Source of the DNA: Actinomycetales bacterium
GTDB lineage: Bacteria > Actinomycetota > Actinomycetes > Actinomycetales > JAHECE01
Assembly (NCBI GenBank): GCA_029975645.1
Contig: JARKOU010000207.1
Span: forward strand, 1 to 34,168
DNA length: 34,168 nucleotides
Direction: 5' to 3'
Positions 7,944-18,197 of this stretch are shown piece after piece; the stretch's first letter is position 1; each line of letters begins with the position of its first letter. The translations under genes were made by a program, and so were the position numbers. The notes below the pieces were generated by a model. It was not told where the DNA came from and did no database searches. It was given only the letters and a program-made list of their open reading frames with translations.

Positions 7944-8599
7944 CAGGCGCCACCCGGGACGGGGACCAGGGTCACCGTGCCCTCGGCCGCGAGCGCTGCG
8001 AGCACGTCCGGAAGATCGGCCGAGGGCACGAGGACCTCCACCGTGGTGCTGCCACCGGCGGCGAACAGGTCCTCGTTCGTGGTCACGTCCGCCACGCGCA
8101 GCCTGGGCGCGACGAGTCGGGGTTCGGCCGGCTCGACCGCCGCGCCGATCCCGGTGGGCGGGTCCGGCGTGAGCCACAGGTCCACCAGCGCGCCCGTGAC
8201 CACGGCCTGGCTCAGCGCTCCGGCGACGGGGACGCCCACCGGCCGGACGTCCACGTCCTCGCCGGTCCCGACCGCACCGACGGGGACGAGTTCGCCCGCG
8301 CCCACCGGCCGGGTGATGACGGCGCCGTCCCCGACGGGCTCGCCCGCCCGCAGGTAGGCGTCCTCCGCCCCGGGGAGGCGGGCCTCGACCACCACCAGGT
8401 CCTCGGGTGCCACCGCGTCTCCCGGCATCAGGGCCGTGCGCGCCGCGTAGAACTCGGTGCCGCGATCGGCGTCGTTCAGCACCCACGTGCCGAGCGCCAC
8501 CGACCCGACCACGAGCAGCACACCGACACCGAGGCGCGGGTCACGCCAACTCGGCCGGCGCACGCGGCGTGCGGCGGTACTGGGGATCTCGCCTGTCAT
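7943..8599 (-). CDS. SAF domain protein, CpaB/RcpC-like
   Basis: This 218-residue protein has a basic N terminus, one transmembrane segment (LGVGVLLVVGSVALGTWVL, about residues 23-41) and then a SAF domain (YAARTALMPGDAVAPEDLVVVEARLP) as in CpaB/RcpC pilus-assembly proteins and antifreeze-like domains. The remainder is beta-rich and should lie outside the membrane. CpaB normally works with the outer components of Tad pili; here only the CpaE-like partner is next door and no CpaF or TadB/C gene is in the window. A strong AGGAGGT ribosome binding site (minus strand, 8603-8609) fixes the ATG at 8599. It is first in a coupled operon and divergent from the HTH gene. Confidence 0.82.
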   Translation of the reverse strand: MTGEIPSTAARRVRRPSWRDPRLGVGVLLVVGSVALGTWVLNDADRGTEFYAARTALMPGDAVAPEDLVVVEARLPGAEDAYLRAGEPVGDGAVITRPVGAGELVPVGAVGTGEDVDVRPVGVPVAGALSQAVVTGALVDLWLTPDPPTGIGAAVEPAEPRLVAPRLRVADVTTNEDLFAAGGSTTVEVLVPSADLPDVLAALAAEGTVTLVPVPGGA

Positions 8600-8706
8600 G
8601 GCACCTCCTGGCGGGGGGACGTCCGTCTATGGTGCCCGGCGCGGAGCCGGCGGCCCCGGTCGGGGCCGGGGCCTGTGGACAACCTCGGCTCTGGGCCGTC
8701 GAGTGG

Positions 8707-8712
8707 GACAAT
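8707..8712 (+). promoter_or_regulatory. leaderless-type -10 box of the HTH gene
   Basis: GACAAT, close to TACAAT, lies six bases before the ATG at 8719. There is no ribosome binding site in between, so a leaderless transcript is likely. A possible TGGACA at 8676-8681 is too far upstream to be a paired -35. Confidence 0.5.
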
Positions 8713-8718
8713 GGCGCC

Positions 8719-8973
8719 ATGCCACCGAGGTTCCTCACGCTCGCCGACGTGGCCGACGTGCTGAACGTCTCCCTCAGCCAGGTGCGCGCCCTCGTGCGCT
8801 CCGGCGAGCTGAAGGCGATCCAGGTCGGTGGGCGCAACCAGTGGCGCGTCGAGGACAGCCAGCTCGAGGACTACATCCAGCGCATGTACGCGCGGACGGC
8901 CCAGCGGATCGAAGCCGGCACGCTCGACGACGCCGAGGTCTCCGCCGAGCACGAGCTCTCCGCCGGACACTAG
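8719..8973 (+). CDS. excisionase-family helix-turn-helix DNA-binding protein
   Basis: This 84-residue protein carries a MerR/excisionase-type winged helix-turn-helix at about residues 4-52: FLTLADVADVLNVSLSQVRALVRSGELKAIQVGGRNQWRVE, with the characteristic GGRNQWRV wing. This resembles small actinobacterial regulators of the BldC/Xis type. It then has a short acidic helix and ends AEHELSAGH. The family binds DNA; some members are phage excisionases and others developmental regulators, and nothing nearby (no integrase or att site) suggests an excisionase here. The start follows a leaderless-type -10. The last 18 bases of coding sequence before the stop form the first unit of a tandem repeat that continues past the stop. 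It is divergent from the SAF-CpaE operon and could regulate it, which is inference. Confidence 0.85.
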   Translation: MPPRFLTLADVADVLNVSLSQVRALVRSGELKAIQVGGRNQWRVEDSQLEDYIQRMYARTAQRIEAGTLDDAEVSAEHELSAGH

Positions 8974-9042
8974 CTCACCGCCGGGCATTAGCTCACCGCC
9001 GGGCGTTAGCTCACCGCCGGGCATCAGGTCCCCGCCGAGAAC
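8953..9042. repeat. 18-bp tandem repeat, five units
   Basis: Five consecutive 18-base units start at 8953, 8971, 8989, 9007 and 9025. The three central ones are nearly identical (TAGCTCACCGCCGGGCAT, with GT for AT in the middle one) and the outer two are diverged. The first unit encodes the C-terminal ELSAGH of the HTH protein. Each central unit begins with an in-frame TAG, so the duplicated codons (LTAGH) lie behind stop codons. This looks like tandem duplication of a gene end rather than a CRISPR array, since there are no spacers. Confidence 0.9.
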
Positions 9043-9116
9043 GACGTCCTCCCGGCCGCGCCCTCCTCGCGGCCCGATCGCCGCCCGACCGAACGCCCCC
9101 GGGTCGACGTCGGGAC

Positions 9117-9641
9117 TCACGTCGACTCCACGAACAGCAGGGCGGCCAGGGCGACGCTCACCCGATCGGCGAGCGCTCCGGCCACGGGCTCGATCGCCAC
9201 GTCGACGTGATCGGCCCCCACGCGGACCAGGCGCCCGCGGAACGCGCCGCCCGTGGTCACCACTCGCACCGTGGCCCCCTCGCGGGCGATGGCCCGGAGC
9301 ACGTGCGTGATGCCGAGCCGGCGCTCGACCTCACCGGGCTCCGGCGCCACGGGCCCGAGCGGCCAGGCGACGGCGATGGCCGCCATCGGGAGCACGCGCC
9401 TGCGCTCGCCCGACCCGAGAAGCAGCCACTGGGGCGCGGCGTCGATCACGAGCCCGGCGACGTCGGTGCCATCGGCCAGTCGAACGGACAGATCGCGTCC
9501 CCGACGGGCGCGCACGCGATCTGCCAGGAGGACGCGGCCCATCTCGAGTTCGGCCATGTCGGCGATCCGGGCGTCGTCGTCGGCGCGCCGGGCGGCCTCC
9601 CACTGGCCCGCCAGGTCGTCGAACAACGCCTCCCATCGCAC
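9117..9641 (-). CDS. uncharacterised protein with two Sm/SH3-like segments
   Basis: I do not recognise a named family for this 174-residue protein. It starts with a short helical segment (MRWEALFDDLAGQWEAARRADDDARIADMAELEMGR shortened: residues 1-36) and then has two similar beta-rich stretches. The first is DLSVRLADGTDVAGLVIDAA followed by PQWLLLGS (about 50-77); the second is TVRVVTTGGAFRGRLVRVGA followed by DHVDVAIE (about 124-151). Both read as a strand, a G-turn, a strand with G(R)LV, then a strand, as in Sm-like or small SH3-like barrels. There is no signal peptide. The GTG start at 9641 follows a leaderless-type -10 (TAGCCT, six bases upstream). It is divergent from the LysM gene. Confidence 0.75.
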   Translation of the reverse strand: MRWEALFDDLAGQWEAARRADDDARIADMAELEMGRVLLADRVRARRGRDLSVRLADGTDVAGLVIDAAPQWLLLGSGERRRVLPMAAIAVAWPLGPVAPEPGEVERRLGITHVLRAIAREGATVRVVTTGGAFRGRLVRVGADHVDVAIEPVAGALADRVSVALAALLFVEST

Positions 9642-9647
9642 GGCGGG

Positions 9648-9653
9648 AGGCTA
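9648..9653 (-). promoter_or_regulatory. leaderless-type -10 box
   Basis: On the minus strand TAGCCT lies six bases before the GTG at 9641, with no ribosome binding site between. The 156-base divergent region 9642-9797 otherwise holds the LysM gene promoter region and no recognisable gene. Confidence 0.45.
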
Positions 9654-9767
9654 GCCGCGGGCCGACGTCAGAGCACGTCGATCATCCACAGGCCCGGGCC
9701 TCGGACTAGACAGCAGCCACCCGATGGGGCAGTCTGCACGCACGTGGGAGCACCAAACGACATCAAA

Positions 9768-9776
9768 TGACACTAT
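9768..9776 (+). promoter_or_regulatory. candidate extended -10 for the LysM gene
   Basis: TGACACTAT combines a TG-type extension with a CACTAT hexamer at 9771-9776. It lies 21 bases before the ATG at 9798, leaving room for a short leader. No clear -35 was found. Confidence 0.3.
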
Positions 9777-9797
9777 CGAGCATCGGACGGAGCCAAG

Positions 9798-10733
9798 ATG
9801 AGCGAGATCTCGGGTCGCGCGCAGGTGCTCGGCGGCGCCCTCGGTGCCGTCGGTGGTAGCGCGGTCGCTCTGGCGGCCGGCCTGCAGGCCGGCGCCCTCG
9901 CGCACGCGCTCGGCCTCGCGCCGTGGGGGCTCCTGCCGGGGAGCCTCGGCACCGGCGCTTCTGGGCCGGTCCCGGCCACTGCGGCACCCGCATTCCTGGG
10001 GGACGCGGTCGGCCTCGGCGTGCTCGTCCTGGGCACCGTGGTCGCGGCCTGGTTCGCGCTGACGGGGTGCGGCGTGCTCCTCTGCCTGGCGCTACGCGCT
10101 GCCGGCCGACGCTGGACGCGCGGCGAGGCGGCCGTCCGCACCGCCGGCGCGCCCCTGGTGCGGCGCCTCGCCGGCGTCGCCGCGGGTGCTGCGCTCGGGA
10201 CGTCGCTCGCCATCAGCGGGGCGAGCGCCGCGCCCGGTGACCTGCCCGACGACCTGGGCTGGGCTCCTCCAGTCGCTGCACCGGCCTCCGGCACTCCGGA
10301 GGCCACCACTCCGGACACGTCGACCCCGGACACATCGATCCCGAACAGCGCGAATCCGAACAGCTCAGATCCGACCAGCGCGAACCCGGACGAGTGGAGC
10401 CCGGTACTCGCCGAGCGGGCCGAGCCCGTCGAACCGGCCGCAACCGTCGAACCGGCCGTCAGCGAGGTGGCCGTCCATGACCAGGCCGAGTCGAGCCTCG
10501 TAGCCGCGCCGGCCGGAACGCTCCGCCACGTGGTCCGTCCGGGCGAGTCGCTCTGGTCGATCGCCGCGCACGCGCTCGCGTCTGCGGAGCGGGACACCTC
10601 AGCATCCTCCGTCGCGGCGGCCTGGCCGGCGTGGTACCGCGCGAACGAAGCCGTCATCGGCTCCGACCCCGATCTCATCCGTCCAGGTCAGGTCCTCAGC
10701 GCACCTCAGGTGCAGAGCGCACCTCAGGCCTGA
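9798..10733 (+). CDS. LysM-domain membrane protein
   Basis: This 311-residue protein has two or three hydrophobic segments in its first half: about residues 10-42, 68-98 (FLGDAVGLGVLVLGTVVAAW onward), and an alanine-rich segment at 115-138 that ends in an ASAAP site. It then has a Pro/Thr/Asn/Ser-rich spacer built from short repeats (TPDTSTPDTSIPNSANPN) and a C-terminal LysM domain from about 244 (HVVRPGESLWSIAAHAL ... LIRPGQVL). LysM domains bind N-acetylglucosamine-containing polymers, chiefly peptidoglycan, so the C-terminal part is predicted to sit in the cell wall. The last residues (SAPQVQSAPQA) come from a 17/18-bp tandem repeat. The Rv3235-family gene follows 43 bases later and may be co-expressed. 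Confidence 0.85.
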   Translation: MSEISGRAQVLGGALGAVGGSAVALAAGLQAGALAHALGLAPWGLLPGSLGTGASGPVPATAAPAFLGDAVGLGVLVLGTVVAAWFALTGCGVLLCLALRAAGRRWTRGEAAVRTAGAPLVRRLAGVAAGAALGTSLAISGASAAPGDLPDDLGWAPPVAAPASGTPEATTPDTSTPDTSIPNSANPNSSDPTSANPDEWSPVLAERAEPVEPAATVEPAVSEVAVHDQAESSLVAAPAGTLRHVVRPGESLWSIAAHALASAERDTSASSVAAAWPAWYRANEAVIGSDPDLIRPGQVLSAPQVQSAPQA

Positions 10734-10745
10734 GCGCACCTCAGG
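10699..10745. repeat. 17/18-bp tandem repeat across a stop codon
   Basis: GCGCACCTCAGG occurs at 10699-10710, 10717-10728 and 10734-10745, giving periods of 18 and 17 bases. The first two copies encode the repeated SAPQ tail of the LysM protein. The third lies immediately after its TGA (10731-10733). Confidence 0.85.
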
Positions 10746-10776
10746 TCCTGACCACATCCGAGGAAGGAAACCTCCC

Positions 10777-11181
10777 ATGACTGCTGCGGCACTCGACGTC
10801 CTCCCGCTCCACCGCCCCGTCCCGCCGGTCCCCGTCCTCGACGCGGTGCCGAACGAGGACCCGGCGACCTGGGCCGGGTCGCTCGTCCGTGCCGCCGTCG
10901 AAACCCTCGCCGGGGTCCGACCCGCGGCCCAACTCGCTCGGTGGCTGTCCGCCGACCTCTACGAGTCCGTCGCCCGCCGCGCCGGACTGGCGGTACGGAT
11001 CAAGGGCCGACCGACCGTCGTGCGCCACGTCACGGTGCGGCGCGTCCACGTGTGCCAGGTCAGCGCTCTCGCGGCCGAGGCCTCCGTCGTGGTGCACGAC
11101 GGCGAGCGGGTGCGGGCCGCGGCGGTGCGCATCGAGGCCCACCGCGGACGCTGGCGAGCCACCGCGCTCGAGATCGGCTGA
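10777..11181 (+). CDS. Rv3235-family protein
   Basis: This 134-residue protein of unknown function matches the actinobacterial Rv3235 family. After a Pro-rich leader (PLHRPVPPVPVLDAVP) it has a helical part (SLVRAAVETLAGVRPAAQLARWLS) and a beta-rich half (RVHVCQVSALAAEASVVVHDGERVRAAAVRIEAHRGRWRATALEIG). The motif GVRPAAQLARWLS and the final GRW.ATALE are what I recognise. The fold is NTF2-like in appearance, which is inference. In M. tuberculosis the gene also sits near secA1. A good ribosome binding site (GAGGAAGG at 10761-10768) precedes the ATG. It follows the LysM gene and converges on secA across a tandem-repeat tract. Confidence 0.82.
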   Translation: MTAAALDVLPLHRPVPPVPVLDAVPNEDPATWAGSLVRAAVETLAGVRPAAQLARWLSADLYESVARRAGLAVRIKGRPTVVRHVTVRRVHVCQVSALAAEASVVVHDGERVRAAAVRIEAHRGRWRATALEIG

Positions 11182-11201
11182 CCCGGCTGTCGCCTGCCAT
11201 G

Positions 11202-11342
11202 CCCCCAGGCAGACGCAACACCTCCAGGCAACCGGCACGGTCACCTGGCAACCGGCGGGGTCATCAGGGACCGGCAGGGTCGTCAGGCAACCCGCACCGT
11301 CGTCAGGCAACCGGCACGGTCATCAGGCAACCGGCAGGATCG

Positions 11343-11348
<6 letters not shown>
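11202..11348. repeat. 20-bp tandem repeat after secA
   Basis: About seven consecutive 20-base units fill the space between the Rv3235-family gene and the secA stop. The clearest are 11281-11300, 11301-11320 and 11321-11340, of the form CGTCAGGCAACCGGCACGGT. The units at 11242-11261 and 11262-11280 (19 bases) are diverged, and one before 11222 is weak. A partial last unit covers the secA stop (TCA at 11343-11345). No spacers are present. No conventional hairpin terminator was found in this 161-base gap. Confidence 0.85.
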
Positions 11349-14534
<3,186 letters not shown>

Positions 14535-14610
14535 GCGTCACTTCCGATCGTCTGGTGCGCCCGGACGGCGCTGGGCTTCCCGCGGCGTCGTCGCGCCGGG
14601 GCTACCGGCC

Positions 14611-14616
14611 ATCGTA
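14611..14616 (-). promoter_or_regulatory. candidate -10 box of secA
   Basis: Read on the minus strand, TACGAT is a good -10 hexamer 76 bases before the secA GTG. It would give a leader of about 70 bases containing the GGAAG ribosome binding site. No matching -35 is seen because the upstream bases belong to the hpf terminator stem. Confidence 0.45.
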
Positions 14617-14621
14617 AGCGA

Positions 14622-14664
14622 GCACCCACCGGCCCCCGCACCTGATGCGGGGGCCGGTGGGTGC
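14622..14664 (-). terminator. perfect 19-bp hairpin terminator after hpf
   Basis: Bases 14622-14640 and 14646-14664 are exact reverse complements, forming a 19-bp G/C-rich stem with a five-base loop. It begins 18 bases after the hpf stop on the minus strand. There is no run of U after it (TCGCTTACG), which is usual for actinobacterial terminators. It insulates hpf from secA, whose -10 box begins six bases beyond it. Confidence 0.85.
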
Positions 14665-14681
14665 GGCGCGTCGGGTCTCGG

Positions 14682-15326
14682 CTACGGCGCCGGCGGGGTG
14701 GTGACCTCGGCGTCGAGGCGGATCACGCCGTACGTCCAGCCGTGCCGGTGGTACACCACGCAGGGCTGCCGGGTGGCCGAGTCGATGAAGAGGTAGAACG
14801 GGTGCCCGACGAGTTCCATCTCGTAGAGCGCCTCGTCCACCGTCATGGGGACGGTGCGGTGCACCTTCTGGCGGATCACCACCGGCGAGTCACCGAGCGT
14901 GCTCTCGACGGGCACACCCGGCTCGGTCGGCAGGGGCAGGACGGTCTGCTCCGGCTCGGCCGGCGCCTCGGCGCGCAGGGCCGGCGGCCGGACGTCGAGC
15001 GGCAGGAGCGGCTCGGGGTGGTGGTGGTTCTTCCGGCGGTCGTGCACTCGCCGGAGGCGCTCGAGGAGCTTGGTCGTGGCGACGTCGAGCGCCGCATACC
15101 GGTCGGAGGCCGACGCCTCGGCGCGGACCACGGGTCCGCGGTCACGCACGGTGAGCTCGACGCGCTCGGCCCGCTCGGCCAGCCGCGGGTTCCGCTCGTG
15201 GGTGATCTCGACGTCGATGCGCTGCGCCGTGGGAGCGAGTTGCTCGACCTTGGACAACTTCTCCTCGACGTGACGCCTGAAGCGCTCGGGGATCTCGACG
15301 TGCCGGCTGACGACCACGATGTCCAT
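14682..15326 (-). CDS. hpf: long-form ribosome hibernation promoting factor
   Basis: This 214-residue protein is a long HPF, which binds the 30S decoding centre and pairs idle 70S ribosomes. The N-terminal S30AE/YfiA domain spans about residues 1-105 (MDIVVVSRHVEIPERFRRHV ... TTKLLERLRRVHDRRKNH). A Pro/Glu-rich linker follows (about 106-150), and the C-terminal dimerisation domain runs from about 150 (VVIRQKVHRTVPMTVDEALYEMELVGH, FYLFIDSATRQPCVVYHRHG shortened to its core). It corresponds to Rv3241c beside secA1. The ATG is set by GGAGG at 15332-15336, five bases upstream. In many bacteria this gene is induced by stress or hypoxia; no such box could be confirmed here. A strong hairpin ends the transcript. 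Confidence 0.95.
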   Translation of the reverse strand: MDIVVVSRHVEIPERFRRHVEEKLSKVEQLAPTAQRIDVEITHERNPRLAERAERVELTVRDRGPVVRAEASASDRYAALDVATTKLLERLRRVHDRRKNHHHPEPLLPLDVRPPALRAEAPAEPEQTVLPLPTEPGVPVESTLGDSPVVIRQKVHRTVPMTVDEALYEMELVGHPFYLFIDSATRQPCVVYHRHGWTYGVIRLDAEVTTPPAP

Positions 15327-15355
15327 GACAACCTCCGGTAGGAGTGGGGCTTGGC

Positions 15356-15381
15356 GCCCCTCGACGACCACGGCGAGGGGC
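15356..15381 (-). terminator. hairpin between the comF-like gene and hpf
   Basis: GCCCCTCG at 15356-15363 and CGAGGGGC at 15374-15381 form a perfect 8-bp stem with a ten-base loop. It lies about 150 bases after the comF-like stop and 30 bases before the hpf start, so it could be a terminator or a structure in the hpf leader. The rest of the 206-base gap 15327-15532 contains nothing else I can assign. Confidence 0.4.
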
Positions 15382-15532
15382 TCAGGATCAGGTTGGGTCT
15401 CCCACCCCCCTTCCGCGCCGGCGCCCCCACGCGCCTGCGGAGTGACACGGGAACGGACGCCACCTAGGGCCGGCCCGGGTTCCGACGTCCTCCATGACCT
15501 GACGGTAGTCCTCCCGGGGGCCTCGCGCACGA

Positions 15533-16393
15533 TCACGACGCGCCCGCTCCGCGGCGTCCTGCGGAGGGCGGCGTCGCGGCCAGCACCAGGGCGCCGACGA
15601 CGTCGTGACCAGCCGAGACGAGCGTGCGGCGGCACTCGGCGAGCGTGGCACCGGTGGTCAGGACGTCGTCCACGAGCACGCAGGCCGTGCCCGGTGGGAG
15701 GGAGCGCACCAGGCGCATGTCGCGTCGGTTCGCGCCGCGCGCGGCGACGCCGAGCCCGGTCTGATGGGCCCGGCCGCGTCCGCGCCGGAGGGCATCGACC
15801 GCCGTGACCCGCGCCGCCGGCGCCCGGCCCGTGGTCGCCGGGCCACGGGCCGCCGTCGCCAGGCCCTGGGCGACCGCACCCGCAAGCGGACCCACCACGA
15901 ACCGCCCCGCGAGGCGCCGACGCGCGCCCGAGGGTGCGGGAACCACCACGAGATCCGTGTCCGGCCAGCGGCCCTCCTCCAGGAGGGCGTCGCCCCAGGC
16001 GCGCCCGGCGCGACGCGCGACGACCTCGACCGTGCGGGCCAGATCCCGGCGGCTGCCGTTCTTCCACGCGAGGACCACGCCGCGCGTGGCCCCCGCGTAG
16101 ACCGCGAGGGCCCACACGGGAAGTCGGGGACCGACGTCCGGGTCAGCGACGTCCGCGTCAGCCCCTCCCGGATCCGCGGCCGACGGCTCCCCTGGGACGG
16201 CCGCGAGCATCGGGGCACCGCTCTCGCACCGCCACGGGCAGCCGTCGAGCACGCGGGCACAGTCCGCGCAGAGCGGCACGTCCCACTGCCCGCACCCGGG
16301 GCACTCGACCGGGAGCAGCAACCCGAGGACGTCGTCCAACCAGCGCCGGGTCGCCCCCGCGACCGGACCAGTCCTCCGCCCCCGCTCGTCCAT
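15533..16393 (-). CDS. ComF-family phosphoribosyltransferase-like protein
   Basis: This 286-residue protein has the ComF layout: an N-terminal zinc-ribbon-like segment (LLLPVECPGCGQWDVPLCADC, residues about 24-44, four cysteines) and a C-terminal type I phosphoribosyltransferase domain with the PRPP-binding motif VLVDDVLTTGATLAE (about 239-253). Relatives are needed for DNA uptake in naturally competent bacteria, but actinobacterial copies beside hpf (Rv3242c in M. tuberculosis) have no established function. I chose the ATG at 16393; the frame remains open to 16576, but the added residues are unlike the family. An acidic linker (about 66-85) is rich in Asp, Pro and Ala. The 106-base gap 16394-16499 to lpqB shows no clear terminator. 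Confidence 0.88.
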   Translation of the reverse strand: MDERGRRTGPVAGATRRWLDDVLGLLLPVECPGCGQWDVPLCADCARVLDGCPWRCESGAPMLAAVPGEPSAADPGGADADVADPDVGPRLPVWALAVYAGATRGVVLAWKNGSRRDLARTVEVVARRAGRAWGDALLEEGRWPDTDLVVVPAPSGARRRLAGRFVVGPLAGAVAQGLATAARGPATTGRAPAARVTAVDALRRGRGRAHQTGLGVAARGANRRDMRLVRSLPPGTACVLVDDVLTTGATLAECRRTLVSAGHDVVGALVLAATPPSAGRRGAGAS

Positions 16394-16499
16394 GCCGCTC
16401 AGGGTGGTGCGGGCGACCGCCTCACCGTCGCCGCCCGGCGCGGCACGGTGGACAACGGCGCGCCGGGGACCGTTGGGGAGGACCGGTCGGGGATCGCGG

Positions 16500-18197
16500 T
16501 CAGCCCGGGAAGGTCGGGTCTCGCACGCCCCGCACGGTGGAGGTCCAGCCCAAGCCGTTGCGTGCGAAGAGCTCACCGGCGGCGGTCGCGACGTAGAGGA
16601 GACGATCGCCCTTGCCCGAGGCGAGGCTCACTGCCCCGTCGACGGCCGGCAGGGCGCTGGTCGGCCCACCGATGGGGGTGAGGAGCACGGTGTCGACGGC
16701 GGCCGTCCCGGTGCGACCCAGGACCGCGACCGTCTGCTGGTCCACCCAAACCGCGGCGCCGGCTCCGGTGATCCGCCGGCCGATGCGCAACGGCTCGCCC
16801 AGCGCCGTCGGCGTCCCGTCGGCTGCGATCACCGCGGCGACGTCGACCCGCACGTCCCCGTTCAGGACCGAGACCACGAGCACCCGCGCTCCGTCGCGGG
16901 ACACGCGCAGCGCCCGCACCTCGCGGCCGGCGAGCCAGTCGGCCGCGACGTCCACCCGGGTGGCGTCGGTGCGCACGGCGTGCACCACGCCGGCCGACGG
17001 GCTGGGCGACGTCCACACCCAGCCCGCGCGGTCGAATGACGGTGGCGTCAGCGGCGCCGCGGCGGTCAGCAGGACGGTCGGCGCGCCGCCGTCGGGCGGG
17101 ACGGTCGTCAACGTCACGCCTCCCGAGACCACCACCGGGACGTCGTCGTCGTAGGGAAGGGCAGGGTTCGCCGGGTCGGGAGCGAGGACCACGCCCCCAC
17201 CCTCGATCGGCACCAGGGCGCCGCCCTCGAGCGCCTGCAAGGCGCCGTCGGCCAGCATCACGGGGCTCGTGCCGACCGACGGGTCCACCACGAGGTCCGG
17301 CGCCCGCTCCGGCACGTCGAACGCCACCCCCTCGACCGTCATCCGGACGGCGAGCACTCGAGGCAGGCCCGTGAGGGTCTGGCTCATCTGGGCCTGCATG
17401 AGCGCTCGCTCCTCGGGCGAGGTGTCCAACGCCTCGGACGAGAGGTCGACGATGGCGACGCCGTCCCGGACCGCGACGGCGTCCACCACCAGCCGGGTGC
17501 CGTCGGGAAAGGCGGTGGTGACGCCCGGTGCAAGCCAGTCGGACGGGCCGGCAAGCACGCCGCTCGCCGCCGAGGTCTCGACCGTGCGGCGCGGGAACCA
17601 CCGGGTCTCGGGCACCAGAGCCCCGGCGTCGGGGCTGAGGAAGTACAGCGGCGCCTGCTGGAAGATCGACCGGAAGAGCGGCTCGGACAGGAGCACGCCG
17701 TCCTCGAGGTCGGAGATCCGCCACTCCCCGGCGTCGTCCTGCCTCACCGCGAACTCGGCCTCCACCTCCTCCCCGGTGTCGGCCTCCGCGTACCGGCCGT
17801 CGTGGTCCACCGTCCCGGTCAGGGGCGCGGATACCGTCACCGACTCGGGCGACGCCTCCGTCTCCTGCACCGTCTCCTGCCCGGCGTGCACGCGGACCGT
17901 GGCCAGCGGGTTCCAGGTCGCCGCCGCCTCCGGCGTGAGGAAGGTGCGCGCGATGGTGAAGTCGTCGGTGAAGCCGGCGCCGGAGGCCCGCAGGAAGCCG
18001 TCGACGATCTCCTCGGGCGAGTCGCCCTCCCCCGGCGTCCGCGCGACGAGCGCGATGCTCCCGGGCTCCCGGACGTCCGGGTTGCCCTGCTGGACAGGAC
18101 CGGACTGCGGCAGCGTGGCGCAGGCACCCAGGAGCGCCGCGAGTGCGGCGGAGAGGACGACGCCGAGCGCGCGGCGGCGAGCGCGGTCGCCGCTCAT
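16500..18197 (-). CDS. lpqB: lipoprotein LpqB (MtrAB accessory)
   Basis: This 565-residue lipoprotein starts with a basic region and hydrophobic stretch and has the lipobox LLGAC, making C26 the lipidated residue. The mature part carries a GerMN-type domain near residues 225-310 (PDGTRLVVDAVAVRDGVAIV, DLSSEAL) and a C-terminal beta-propeller-like region with repeated short strands. In mycobacteria LpqB binds the extracellular part of MtrB and tunes MtrA phosphorylation, affecting cell-wall homeostasis. The ATG at 18197 overlaps the mtrB stop (ATGA), so mtrA-mtrB-lpqB are coupled. The gene is full-length and shows no sign of decay. Confidence 0.93.
   Translation of the reverse strand: MSGDRARRRALGVVLSAALAALLGACATLPQSGPVQQGNPDVREPGSIALVARTPGEGDSPEEIVDGFLRASGAGFTDDFTIARTFLTPEAAATWNPLATVRVHAGQETVQETEASPESVTVSAPLTGTVDHDGRYAEADTGEEVEAEFAVRQDDAGEWRISDLEDGVLLSEPLFRSIFQQAPLYFLSPDAGALVPETRWFPRRTVETSAASGVLAGPSDWLAPGVTTAFPDGTRLVVDAVAVRDGVAIVDLSSEALDTSPEERALMQAQMSQTLTGLPRVLAVRMTVEGVAFDVPERAPDLVVDPSVGTSPVMLADGALQALEGGALVPIEGGGVVLAPDPANPALPYDDDVPVVVSGGVTLTTVPPDGGAPTVLLTAAAPLTPPSFDRAGWVWTSPSPSAGVVHAVRTDATRVDVAADWLAGREVRALRVSRDGARVLVVSVLNGDVRVDVAAVIAADGTPTALGEPLRIGRRITGAGAAVWVDQQTVAVLGRTGTAAVDTVLLTPIGGPTSALPAVDGAVSLASGKGDRLLYVATAAGELFARNGLGWTSTVRGVRDPTFPG

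Noticed and set aside
8719-8973. Phage or integrated-element excisionase
   Set aside because: The HTH family includes excisionases, but no integrase, attachment site or phage gene is nearby, and the surrounding genes are core chromosome.
8953-9042. Possible CRISPR array
   Set aside because: Units are 18 bases in direct head-to-tail contact with no spacers, and no cas genes are nearby.
16394-16576. N-terminal extension of the ComF-like protein
   Set aside because: The frame is open to 16576 but the sequence lacks family similarity, and the zinc-ribbon start fits the ATG at 16393.
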